In this document: positions 1-9,311 of the stretch, piece after piece
Numbering within the stretch: the first letter of the stretch is position 1
How the letters are laid out: every line of letters starts with the position of its first letter
Assembly (NCBI GenBank): GCA_905221605.1
Contig: CAJNDS010002673.1
Location: 231,584 to 295,583, forward strand
DNA from: Symbiodinium natans
Lineage: Eukaryota > Sar > Dinophyceae > Suessiales > Symbiodiniaceae
DNA: 64,000 nucleotides
Direction of reading: 5' to 3'
Made by a program: the position numbers and the translations under genes
The notes under the pieces: model-generated
What the model was told of the DNA's origin: nothing
The model's database searches: none
The model's input: only the letters and a program-made list of their open reading frames with translations

Positions 1-375
1 GCGGAGAGTTGGATCATGGGTCTGCCCGAGTACCTGCAGAGTGGAGTGGCCAAAAACGAGGCGACGGCTGGCGAGATGCTGTTCGAGCACTATCTGAACA
101 AGGTCGTCCAGGAGGACGAAACCGTGATGGTCTGCCTCGTGCTCATGAATGCCAACGTCACTCGTGTGTGGGCAGGCGTGAAGGCCGCCTTGGCCAGCTG
201 CAACGTGCTCTACTTGAAGTACGCGTCCGGCCGCTTCACCTCTCTCCTGGCGAAGGATGCCGGTACCTCCACCGAGACGCTCCTCAAGGCTCTGCCACCG
301 TTGCAGTGTTTTTCCTTCATCGGCAGCTCCGACCTGAAGCATGAGATGTGCAAAGCACAGAATCAGCAGGCATGA
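1..375 (+). CDS. 3' terminal exon of an unrecognised protein (partial)
   Basis: The frame is open from base 1 and stops with TGA at 373-375. It encodes at least 119 residues if read from the Met at 16, and reading through from base 1 adds a few more, so the true start probably lies upstream of the window. The product is a compact, mixed hydrophobic/charged sequence with a central hydrophobic stretch (VMVCLVLMNANV) and no motif I recognise. High G/C at third positions matches the other exons of this window. The overlapping +3 ORF from base 9 is a shadow. No function is proposed. Confidence 0.6.
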   Translation, partial: AESWIMGLPEYLQSGVAKNEATAGEMLFEHYLNKVVQEDETVMVCLVLMNANVTRVWAGVKAALASCNVLYLKYASGRFTSLLAKDAGTSTETLLKALPPLQCFSFIGSSDLKHEMCKAQNQQA

Positions 376-1010
376 AAGCCAGACATGCGTTTCCTTGAGC
401 AGATGCGTCATGTAGCAGAGACACAGTCGCCAGGCTTCCGATGGCAGCCAGTCGGAGCATGTCGAGCAGAAACCAAACGTGGCGCAGCTGACACTGTGCC
501 TTCCGCAGAAAAACGGCTTGCAGATCCGTGCTGGCACTTGTTATTTGTGGAGAGAACCCCCGACGTGTCTTATGTGTGGGACACATCGCTTCTGATGTAT
601 GTGTGGGGGACAGATTTTGACTGACATTTGTTATGCATGTCTTCGATATATAGGTCAGATCTTGTCATATCATTTGTTAGCTGTGCCTGACATTTGTGAT
701 CGCTGGGACAGTTGGTGCCTGACAATCGGTAGCTGTGGGACTAAGGCGGGCATGGCTCCCAAAGAAAGAGTTCCTGAACGACTGTGCCCGCATGACGCCT
801 GTTTTGAGGCCCCCCAAGCCCCTCCAGGACTCAAGACCTGTACTCGACGCTCCTCAAACCCCCGAAAAGACTAAGAGACTCAGGAAGGTCCCAAAGAATA
901 AGGCGTGAGGGTGTCGGTAGAGGCAAGGGCGGGGGCACTTCCGTACCAGGAGGGTCCCCAGGGGTCCGGGTTTTTGGTGGTTTGACCCTTTTTTGGTTTT
1001 GGGCTTACGC
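376..1010. other. 3' flank of the first gene, no gene seen
   Basis: Unique-looking sequence with loosely repeated words such as TGACATTTGTTATG (near 625) and TGACATTTGTGATC (near 690). Short ORFs here have no domain or exon character. I see no polyadenylation signal, as expected if this is a dinoflagellate. Confidence 0.4.
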
Positions 1011-1155
1011 CCTAACTCTGAGGCGTAGCCAGCCACTGCAGGCCCTGTCTACCGGTAGGCTTTACCCTCCCTCACCGTTCTGTGGAGACGCTCGGTCGAG
1101 GACCTCGGTCGAAGCCTCGAGCGCCCATGTAAATGGACAGCGGCGCTCTCCGCAG
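1010..1155 (+). repeat. 145-bp dispersed element, copy 1, abutting a TTTAGGG array
   Basis: The block from the GAGGCGTAG region through CTCGGTCGAGGACCTCGG to AATGGACAGCGGCGCTCTC is repeated in reverse complement at 11617-11760 with scattered mismatches. In both copies the same end lies directly against a telomere-like array. It carries no ORF. It resembles a subtelomere-type module, but both copies are internal here. Confidence 0.75.
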
Positions 1156-1370
1156 TTTAGGGTTTAGGGTTTAGGGTTTAGGGTTTAGGGTTTAGGGTTT
1201 AGGGTTTAGGGTTTAGGGTTTAGGGTTTAGGGTTTAGGGTTTAGGGTTTAGGGTTTAGGGTTTGGGACTTAGGGTTTAGGGCCTTTTGCGCTGTGTAGGG
1301 TTTAGGGTTTAGGGTTTAGGGCTTTGGGATGTTTAGGGTTTAGGTAGGGTTTAGGGTTGAGGGTTTAAGG
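1155..1370 (+). repeat. TTTAGGG array
   Basis: About 15 perfect heptamers (1155-1262) followed by about 110 bp of degenerate copies with unrelated bases between them. Confidence 0.95.
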
Positions 1371-1440
1371 GGACGTTATTGTTATGACGATCAGTATCTT
1401 TGTCTTGACCGCATGTTTTTTTTATATACATGATGATTAT

Positions 1441-1490
1441 CCTCATCATCGTCGTCGTCGTCATCATCATCATCATCATCATCAGTTTCA
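1441..1490 (+). repeat. CAT/CGT trinucleotide microsatellite
   Basis: CATCATCGTCGTCGTCGTCATCATCAT-type tract. It makes poly-His and poly-Met runs in the short ORFs here, which I do not regard as genes. Confidence 0.9.
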
Positions 1491-2025
1491 GGCTTTCCTT
1501 TCTTGGCTTTATCCCCAGTCTCGGGGTGTGCTTTGGGATTTCAGAGGGGGGAGAGTGTGGGGTTTCGGGATTAGGATTCAAGGTTTAGGGCTTGGGTACT
1601 TGAGGAGTATGTATTTTCTGAGTGGTCGGATATATTATTCAGGCTTTAGGTTTGGGGGCTTGGCATAATCAGCGCATCGTTGCACTTCGTGTCTGGGGAC
1701 ACAGCCAAGGTCGCACTGGAGTTTGGGTTTGAGAGGTTACTGTAACACTCCGAATCGCGCAATGCTAAGCCTCATCGCCGCTCGCTTTCTGCTTCGCTCC
1801 CGGTCGCACGTAGCAGCATCCAGCAAAACATGATTTCGCCCTTCGTCATGCTGCTTCTTTCTTACTGTTTGCGTAAGAACACACAAGATAACCAGCATGT
1901 GTGCGCATATATTGCCCATGTACGGAGGATGTGTTCTTTGGGTAGCTGCTTCAGCGAGTAGTAGCTGCGCGCGAAGCAACGGCCCTGCCATCCTAGGCTC
2001 TCTACTCCACATCTCACATCACTGG

Positions 2026-2162
2026 TTCCCCTGCTTGGACATTCATGGTACTCATTACCAAATTACAACTGCACTGATAAGAGTACTTATAACCAGATTG
2101 GGGCACTTAAGGGGCTTCTAAGTCGGTTCTAAGTACAGTTATATGTGGTTAATAAGAACCCC
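2026..2162. repeat. Palindromic element, family A (diverged copy)
   Basis: TTGGACATTCATGGTACTCA ... GTGGTTAATAAGAACC, with the internal words CTTATAACCA, GGGGCACTTAAGGGGCTT and TAAGTACAGTTATA shared with the copies at 9793 and 53378. The terminal inverted repeats are degraded. Confidence 0.65.
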
Positions 2163-2348
2163 CGACTACCCCCCTCTATACTACCCCCCCCCCCCCTACG
2201 GTTCCACCAATAATTCAGGCTAGTTAGGGAAAATTGAGCCGAATGGGGGTAGTAGGGGAACCCATGCTCGAAGCGCAGCAGACACCACTTTCGGCCATTG
2301 CAGGAACCACTGCGCCCTCATGGCATCCCTATAGTCCCCTAAGACCGC

Positions 2349-3110
2349 ACCCCAAACCCTGAACCCTGAACCCTGAACCCTAAACCCTAAACCCTGAACC
2401 TTAAACCCTAAACCCTTGACCCTTGACCCTTGACGCGACCGCGCTCTCTACACCGCCCTCCTTCCGAGGCACCTCCCGGGCCGCCAGGACCACCAAGTCC
2501 TGAAAAGATGCAGGGCGTGGCCTGAAAAGGTCTTACCTTGGGGACTAACTGAACCCTAAAAAGGGTTTAGGCTTTCGGGTCTAGGGTTGAGGGTTTAAGG
2601 TTTAGTGTTTCAGTTTAGGGTTTGGGGGCTAACTGAACCCTGAAAAAGGGTTTAAGTAGGATATTCCCTTCCTTCATAATAAACTGAACCCTAAAACAAG
2701 GGGTTATAGTAGTATAGGTTACGCCCGAAAGGGTTTCATTTTAGGGTTTGAGGACTAACTGAACCCTACGAAAAGGATTGAATTAGGGTTTTGGGATATT
2801 CCTTACTAGGCATTATAGTAGTCATAGGTTACCCTTAAAGGGTCTAGGGATATGCCTTAATAGGGGTGCTAGTAAAAACGGGGTTGAATCTACCTTCAAA
2901 CAGGGGCGATCGTAGCGCAGCTTCTACGATCCCAGCTTTCGGGGTTCATTAAAGGCCCCCAAGGTCGGCACCGCAGGTCCCCCAGGCGTTAGAGCTCTTT
3001 CTTTGCTCGTGATCCTTGCTTTCCTACTACTTGTTCAACCCTAAACCCGAAACCCTATACCCTAAAAATGTAAAGTAATCATTCCTATATTGCCCTTATA
3101 AGGAAGATCT
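2349..3110. repeat. Degenerate CCCTGAA/CCCTAAA and recurrent AACTGAACCCTAAAA words
   Basis: After a degenerate array (2349-2432) the word CTAACTGAACCCT(A/G)AAAA recurs near 2547, 2628, 2678 and 2757, alternating with TTTAGGGTTTGGGG-type words. This looks like a decayed repeat cluster; no coding exon was seen. Confidence 0.55.
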
Positions 3111-3265
3111 GTTTCATTTTTTTTTTTTGGGGGGGGGTGGGTAAGATGGACACTTAAAGGCTATGCTGCACGTGCGTGCCTTGTAAACAACTACTTTACA
3201 AAGGAAACGCCCGCAGAGTAGACGCAACGCACCCGCAGGATAGACGCAAGCACCCTGTCAGCGCA

Positions 3266-3640
3266 CTGTGTCCTGGGCGGGGGCGCGGAGGGCGCGGAGG
3301 GCGCGGAGGGCGCGGAGGGGAGGGCGGAGGGGAGGGCAGAGGGGAGGGCGGAGGGCGCGGAGGGCGCGAAGGGCGCGGAGGGCGCGGAGGGCGCGGAGGG
3401 CGCGGAGGGCGCGGAAAGGCGCGGAGGGCGCAGAGGGCGGGAGCGCGCGAGAACGCGCGGAGCGCGCGGAGGCCGCGGAGGCCGCGGAGCGCGCGGAGGC
3501 CGCGGAGGGCGCGGAGGGCGCGGAGGGGAGGGCGCGGAGGGGAGGGCGGAGGGGAGGGCGCGGGAGCGCGCGGAGGGCGGGAGGGCACGGAGGGCGCGGA
3601 GCGTGCAGAGGGCGGAAAGGCGCGGAGGGCGCGCGGCATC
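3266..3640 (+). repeat. GC-rich minisatellite (GGGCGCGGA)n
   Basis: About 370 bp of imperfect GGGCGCGGA/GGGGAGGGCGGA units. It is open in several frames on both strands, giving Arg/Gly/Ala- or Pro/Arg-rich ORFs of up to 230 residues at 3176-3868, which are almost certainly repeat artefacts. Confidence 0.92.
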
Positions 3641-3861
3641 TATGTGTCCCCATATCCCCTGCCATCAACCAATGTCACTCTCCCCTTCCGCGCCGAACCC
3701 GTCCGTCAACCTCCATGCATGGTCCACGCCTCCCCACATCTCCAGCAAAATGTTCCGAACCCCCTTTCTGTCCGACCCTCCAAGGAGCGATCCGATAGAA
3801 CGCCTTCCGCATTGAAGCGCCAAACGAGAACCCAATTTCAGAATTGGTTTTCGGGGAAAAA

Positions 3862-4050
3862 TCCCTGAGCATCGAATATTGATTCCGATCAATACGGTGA
3901 AAAACCAGATTGATTTGGCTCTAAAATCAATCTGGCTGGATTGATTTTGGACAAATTCCGAATCAATATTATTATTTTTACATCGCAAAAATATCCATAA
4001 AATCAATATAGCACAGACAGCAAAATCAATATAAACAATCAACATGGGCA
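3862..4050. repeat. AT-rich AATCAATAT element, copy 1
   Basis: CCCTGAGCATCGAATATTGA at one end, followed by many AATCAATAT/GATTGATTT words. A second copy lies inverted at 7975-8175. No coding capacity is seen. Confidence 0.7.
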
Positions 4051-4064
4051 GCTACCAGACGAAG

Positions 4065-4760
4065 CTTTTTCCCCTTGGCCCTACACCCTTTGCAAACCCT
4101 GAGGCCTAAACCCGTAAATTCCGGACCCTACCCTAAGCCCTTAACCCTTTGCAAAATCCCAAGCCCTCAACAATTAAACCCCGGACCCTACCCTAAACCC
4201 TAAACCCTTGCAAGCCTCAAGCCCTAGACACCTAAACCCGGGACCCGGCCCTACCCTAAACCCGAAACCCTTTACAAACCCTAAGGCCTAAACCCTGGGA
4301 GCCCTAAACCCTTTGCAAACCCCAAGGCCTAAACCCTTAGACCCCGGATCCTACCCTAAGCCCTTAACCCTTCGCAAACCCTAAACACTTAAACCCCGGA
4401 CCCTACCCTAAACCCTTTGCAAACTCAAAACCCTAAACGCTTCAACTTCGGACCCTACCCTAAACCCTAAACCCTTTGCATCATACCCCAAGCACACTTA
4501 GACCCCGGACTCCACAGTAAACACTAAAACCCCGGACCCTACCCTAAATCCTAAACCCTTTGCAAACCCCAAACTTAAACCCCGGACCCTATACCCTAAA
4601 CCTTAAATTCTTTGCAAACCCCAAGCCCTAAACACTTAAACCCCGGACCCTACCCTAAAACCCTAAACCCTTTGCAAACCCCAAGCCGTAAACCCTTAAA
4701 GACCGGACCCTACCCTATAAACCCTTTGCAAACCTAAAGGCCTAAGCGCTTTAGAGCCTT
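4065..4760 (+). repeat. Higher-order satellite built on CCCTAAA
   Basis: A repeat unit of roughly 55-65 bp recurs about ten times. Each unit carries ACCCCGGACCCTACCCTAAA, then CCCTTTGCAAACCCCAAGCC, then TAAACACTTAA. The unit contains telomere-like heptamers but is longer and more complex than a simple array. Confidence 0.85.
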
Positions 4761-4794
4761 TTGCAAGTGAAGCCTTGCAAAGCTCTAAATTCGC

Positions 4795-4893
4795 GATTAT
4801 ATATATATATACATATATTATTTTAGATAGGAAATAAATTAAGAAGTAAATTAATCACGAACTAATGAACGAATATACATATATATATATATA
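4795..4893. repeat. AT microsatellite pair
   Basis: (TA)n tracts at about 4798-4820 and 4875-4893 flank an AT-rich spacer. Confidence 0.8.
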
Positions 4894-4899
4894 ATATTA

Positions 4900-5310
4900 T
4901 GCAAAAACTCCCCCCCCCCTCCCCCTCCACCATCCCCTCTCCCCCCCATCCCAGTCTCAGCCTTTCACGTTTTTTGGTACTCTCCCCCAACCCGCCCCGT
5001 CCCCCTCCCCCCGCTCCGTGTTTTTATATACGAAATCAACGTATCTCCTCCCCCCATCCCCCTGCCCCCGTTTCGTGTTTTATTTACGAATTTGAAATAA
5101 ATGTAAAATCAAAATGCACCCTCCCCGGCCCACCCACCCCCCCCCCCCTCCCCGACTGCGCTTTCGTTTCCTCACGAGTCTCCCTCACCCTCCTCCTGTT
5201 TCCCTCCCCCCGTCACTGCATTTTTTCAATTTATCTCTTTAACCGTGTCCCAATCTACTTTTTCATTTTTTGGAAATCTGTGCTTATTCATTCTTTCATT
5301 TTTTTTTAAG
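4900..5310 (+). other. C-rich low-complexity stretch, no gene
   Basis: Runs of CCCCCTCC alternate with the word CGTTTTTT/ACGAA, ending in T-rich sequence. The 136-residue ORF at 4899-5309 is a Pro/Ser/Phe-rich product of base composition with no domain. Confidence 0.6.
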
Positions 5311-5565
5311 AAAATGATGAAACATCAGAAATATGCTGAAAAATGATGAAAACTTGGTTTTTTCATAATATTTCATCATGTTTCATCATGTTTTCCGTTT
5401 TTTTTAATATTTTCGCATTTTTTCGAAAATTTAGAAATATGATGAAATATGATGAAACATGATGAAATATGATGAAGTCCGGGTTTTTCATCATATTTCA
5501 TCATATTTCATCATATTTCATCATATTTCATCATGTTTCATCATGTTTCATCATGTTTAGTCTTT
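5311..5565. repeat. TGATGAAA(C/T)A tandem hairpins
   Basis: Two successive inverted-repeat blocks: ATGATGAAAC words (5311-5350) against TTTCATCATGTTTCATCATG (5366-5392), and AAATATGATGAAA words (5437-5475) against TTTCATCATATTTCATCAT (5488-5560). Each half is itself a tandem of about 10 bp, so each pair can fold into a long AT-rich hairpin. Confidence 0.85.
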
Positions 5566-5935
5566 TTCTGTCTTTTTTTCAAAAAATATAAAAAATTTAT
5601 TTGGGATTCTCCCCTCAAAAAAGTTTTTCAAATTTTGCAATTCATTTTTTCAAAAAAGCCCCCAACATATTTTTTAGATTTCCCCAATGCTTTTTGAAAT
5701 TTTGCAATTTTGCCTTTTTTGGTAAAAAGGAAAATGCAGAGAAAAAAACAAAATAAAAAAATTGATATATTAGATAAGGAAAATACCAAAACAATAACAA
5801 AAAATGAAATCAAAAGGAAAATTTCCAATAAAACATTTTAAAAATCGAACAAGAAAATAGAAATTGACAAAAAACTAAACCAAAAAATGAAAGTAAGCAA
5901 AGAAGAAAATAAACAAAACAAAGTATTGGGATTGC
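5566..5935. other. AT-rich sequence, no gene
   Basis: A- and T-rich low-complexity DNA. The Phe/Lys-rich minus-strand ORF at 5628-5828 follows base composition and is not supported. Confidence 0.5.
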
Positions 5936-5939
5936 ACGG

Positions 5940-6545
5940 GTTCAGGGTTCTGGGTTTAGGGTTCAAAGCCCAGGGCTAGGGTTTCAAGGATTAGGGTTTT
6001 GGGGGTTGAGGTTTAGGTTTAGGGTTTTCGGTTTAGGGTTGAAGGCTTAGGGCCTAAGGTTAGGGTTTCAAGGATTCGGCTTCAGGGTTTAAGGTTTAGG
6101 CGTCGAGGCTTAAGGTTTAGGGTTTTGGAGTTTTGGGCTTAGGGTTGGAGGCTTTGGATCGAGGGTTAGGGTTTCAAGGATCAAGGTTCAGGGTTCAAGG
6201 TTTTGGGGTTGAGGCTTAGGGTTTTGGGTTTTGGGTTTTGGGTTCAATGCTGAGGGCCAAGGGTTAGGGTTTCAAGGATTAAGGATAAGGGTTCAGGGTT
6301 TAAGGTTTAGGGGTTGAGGCTTAGGGTTTTGGATTTGGAGTTCAGGGTTTAAGGTCCAGGGTTTAAAGCTTAGGGGTTCAGGCTTCCGGTTCAAGGTTTA
6401 GGGTTTAGGGTTTAGGGTTTAAAGCTTCGGGGCTAGGGTTTTGGGTTCAGGGCTCAAGCTTCAGGGTCTAGGGTTTCAAGGTTTAGGGCCGAGGGTAGGG
6501 TTTCGGATTTGAAGGTTAGGTTTAGGGTTTAGGGTTTAAAACTGC
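5940..6545 (+). repeat. Degenerate TTTAGGG field
   Basis: Recurrent words GGGTTTCAAGGATTAGGG, GGCTTAGGGTTTTGG and GGGTTCAGGGTTTAAGG. This is a decayed, possibly higher-order relative of the TTTAGGG arrays. It continues in kind at 7590-7850. Confidence 0.8.
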
Positions 6546-6592
6546 CGTCTGGTTACGAGATCCTAAAGGATAAAACCTTGTACAGTTGCAGT

Positions 6593-7447
6593 CTTCACCC
6601 TTTCGAATTTGCCATGGCGCCTTCAGGCTTGGAGATCAAACTTGTCTCCTGTGTTGGTTATGCCTTGCGTTTGTCCAAAAGCCTTCAAAAGATGGCAGTC
6701 GCCAACGAACTCAACCTTGCTCTGGTCTACTTGGTATCAGAAATGCGTTCGCTTGATCCGTCGGTTGCACCGTCTTGGAAACGCAAAGTGACAGTTTGCT
6801 TGGAGTCAGCCATCCCGCAACCTCTCCCGTGCCGAGATCCAAGAGTTGATGCAGTGAGTGAGACATCTGCGGCAGACCTCAAGAAGATGTCCATGAAGAT
6901 AGACACTGCAGAACACAACGTCAAGGAAGCCATGGCCATGGGGAGCACTCAGGAAACAAGACGCTCGGAAGCTTGTCACGAGCAGGCTGATGATAGACGG
7001 CGAGTACTGCGTGATTCCTCGCGGCATTCGCCGTCGTCTTCTCCTCGCAGTCCCAAGTCGCTCGTTCGACATCATGTGGAGCAGGCAGCAAGTGCCGAGG
7101 AAGCCGTAAGGGGACTCATGTACCTCAGGGACGCGCTTCGAACCTCCGTGGAGACTGCGCCTGAAGGTCCTCAACGCGCCTGGGCGCTTCAGGTTTTTCG
7201 TGAGATTGAGGAGCAGTTGCTGGAGCACCAAGACAAAGTACGACGCAAACGAAGCTCACCAGGTCCGACGGTACTCGCTGCATCTTCAAGTCCAAACACG
7301 ACCTCCGATCCTCCAAACTTACAGGAACTCCGCGAGCATCATCGGCAAGAGAGGATTGCGCTCAAACAGAAGAGGCGTGAAGCACGGCAGCAAAGCTTAC
7401 GAGAGAGCATAGATGGAAAGCTTCAGCACAAGGATAGCCACGCTTGA
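6593..7447 (+). CDS. Hypothetical protein, long 3' exon or single-exon gene
   Basis: This is the longest convincing coding frame in the window, about 280 residues with a TGA stop at 7445-7447. A plausible acceptor (GTTGCAG|TCTTC) precedes 6593, and an ATG in fair context lies at 6614 (MAPSGLEIKL); either could define its beginning. The N-terminal third is mildly hydrophobic with no signal peptide. Around residues 130-165 is a Ser/Pro/Arg-rich segment (SSRHSPSSSPRSPKS). The rest is highly charged and predicted helical, ending in an Arg/Lys/Gln-rich run (KQKRREARQQ) likely to form a coiled coil or bind nucleic acid. No family is recognised. Confidence 0.65.
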   Translation, partial: LHPFEFAMAPSGLEIKLVSCVGYALRLSKSLQKMAVANELNLALVYLVSEMRSLDPSVAPSWKRKVTVCLESAIPQPLPCRDPRVDAVSETSAADLKKMSMKIDTAEHNVKEAMAMGSTQETRRSEACHEQADDRRRVLRDSSRHSPSSSPRSPKSLVRHHVEQAASAEEAVRGLMYLRDALRTSVETAPEGPQRAWALQVFREIEEQLLEHQDKVRRKRSSPGPTVLAASSSPNTTSDPPNLQELREHHRQERIALKQKRREARQQSLRESIDGKLQHKDSHA

Positions 7448-7589
7448 ATGTTTCCGGCCTCAGTCCAGTGCCATAACCACAAGGGGTCTTTATTGCACGC
7501 AATTGCTCTCATGTTTGTGCTACCCGCGGAACAGAGTTCGTGTGGCAGCATCCTGATTCCCGGCCGACTCCCCGAGCCCGGATGCAAAA

Positions 7590-7850
7590 GGGTTTAAAAC
7601 TGAGGGATTAGGGTTTCGGCTTCAGGGTTTAAGCAGAAGGCTAAATCCCTAAACCCTGAACCAGCTTGGGTTTAGGGTTTGAAGTTGGGTTCAGGGTTTA
7701 AGGTTTAAGGCTTAAAGCTTAGGGCCAAGGGGTTCAGGCTTCCGGTTCAAGGTTTAGGGTTTAAAGCTTCGGGATTAGGGCTGTGGGTTCAGGGCTCAAG
7801 GTTTAGGGGCCTAGGGTTTCAAGGTTTAGGGCTTATAGGTTTGGGGCTTG
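7590..7850 (+). repeat. Degenerate TTTAGGG field
   Basis: Same style as 5940-6545. Whole phrases recur, for example GGGGTTCAGGCTTCCGGTTC at 6373 and 7729, showing that the two fields flanking the 6593-7447 exon are related by duplication. Confidence 0.8.
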
Positions 7851-7974
7851 AAGGTTGTGGCCTTGTGCCTGGCCTCTCCTCTTCCTCCCATGAACCTTTT
7901 GCAAGGCTTCTTTCACCAAAGCAACCTTTTGCAAGGCTTTGACTTTGAAGAGACAAAACACAGCCGGCCATGCT

Positions 7975-8175
7975 TTCTCAAATCAAGCTTGAAATCAATA
8001 CATAACAACAACCGAAATCAATATACAAAATCAATATATGAAATCAATATGACCACCTCAAAAAATCAATATGGCCCAGATTGAATTTTTCAATACAAAA
8101 AGCAAAAATCAAAATCAATATGAAAATGTAGTTTTAGATTGATTGGAATCAATTATCGATGCTCAGGGATCCAAG
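7975..8175. repeat. AT-rich AATCAATAT element, copy 2 (inverted)
   Basis: AATCAATAC/AATCAATAT words ending in GATTGGAATCAATTATCGAT and GCTCAGGGATC, the reverse complement of the end of the 3862-4050 copy. Confidence 0.7.
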
Positions 8176-8324
8176 AAAACAAAGAGCTCGCGCAGAATAG
8201 ACGTTAAGCGTCCAAGGCACGGGGGGGGTGGGGGGGGTGTTCTCAAGCAAATCGTAGTTTCGGGCTTGAAAAAGACCAAGACCTCCTTGATGTGTTCGGG
8301 TTTTTTGCGCAAGCGGTTGAGAAG

Positions 8325-9060
8325 TTTAGGGTTTAGGGTTTAGGGTTTAAGGTTTAGGGTTTAGGGTTTAGAGTTTAGGGTAGGGTGCTGAGTGTTGTAA
8401 GGTGTTTAGGGACCGGTTGAAGATTAGGAGTTCTGCAGCACGAGGGCGACCTTTTCGCAACTGTGTCCCGAGATGCGGGTCTTCCTTAGTAGATGCATTG
8501 GGGGTTGCGACGTCAGGGGTTTTGGTTTCAGGGGGGTTTAGGGTTTAGGGTTTAGGGTTTAGGGTTTAGGGTTTAGGGTTCAGGCGCATGGACTTCTACC
8601 AGCGAAGGTTGGCCCAAACAGAAGCATACAATCACTTCTTTCGTTCTTTCTTTCGACTCAATGACTGGGGGACCGAAGACACTGGGCAATGAGAATTCTT
8701 CAATGACTTCGCGGCTGCGCGCTGGCAGAGCTGGAAAATGGCTGCGGTTTAGGGTTTAGTGGTTAGGGTTCTTGCATGGCTCTCAGGATGTGGGATTGTA
8801 GTCTGTCCGCACTCAAGCAATGCGTTCAACATCAGCCTCCTTCAGCCCTAAACCCTAAACCCTAAACCCTAAACCCTAAACCCTAAACCCTAATCCTAAG
8901 GCCCTTAGGATTTCATGGCAAGGCTCTCTGGAGATCCTGCGACAAACCCCGGCCCCCAGATACCTGCAACTACATTCCGCAATCTTCCCTGAACTGAGGT
9001 TGTTGGTCTGATCCCGAAAATCGAGGGGGTTTAGGGTTTAGGGTTTAGGGTTTAGGTTTT
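8325..9060. repeat. Short TTTAGGG/CCCTAAA arrays separated by unique DNA
   Basis: Arrays at 8325-8395 (+), 8527-8583 (+), 8845-8893 (CCCTAAA) and 9027-9060 (+) alternate with about 100-250 bp of non-repetitive sequence. One such block (8587-8690) has a readable frame beginning MDFYQRRLAQTEAY that could be an exon, but I cannot fix its borders. Confidence 0.7.
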
Positions 9061-9311
9061 AGGGAAACCATGAGCCCTAAACCACAAAGTGCACATCCAG
9101 GGACCAAGTTGCCAAGGGCCCCTTACACTGGTGAGGGGCAAAGAAGCAGGAGCTGCGAAGGGCCATGAGGTTTAGGGATCAGGGTCTTAAAGTTTTGGGG
9201 ATTCGATAATAGTGAGGTTTGGGGTTTGGGGCTTAGAGTTTAGGGCTTAGGGCTTAGGTGCAAACCTGGCGAATCCTAGACCCTTTGCTGGCACAGCCTT
9301 TTGGTAGGTGT

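Noticed and set aside
3176-3868. ORFs of up to 230 residues on both strands
   Set aside because: Made by the GGGCGCGGA minisatellite, open in several frames, with no domain or exon-like flanks.
4899-5309. 136-residue Pro/Ser/Phe-rich ORF
   Set aside because: Reflects C-rich then T-rich base composition; no start context or domain.
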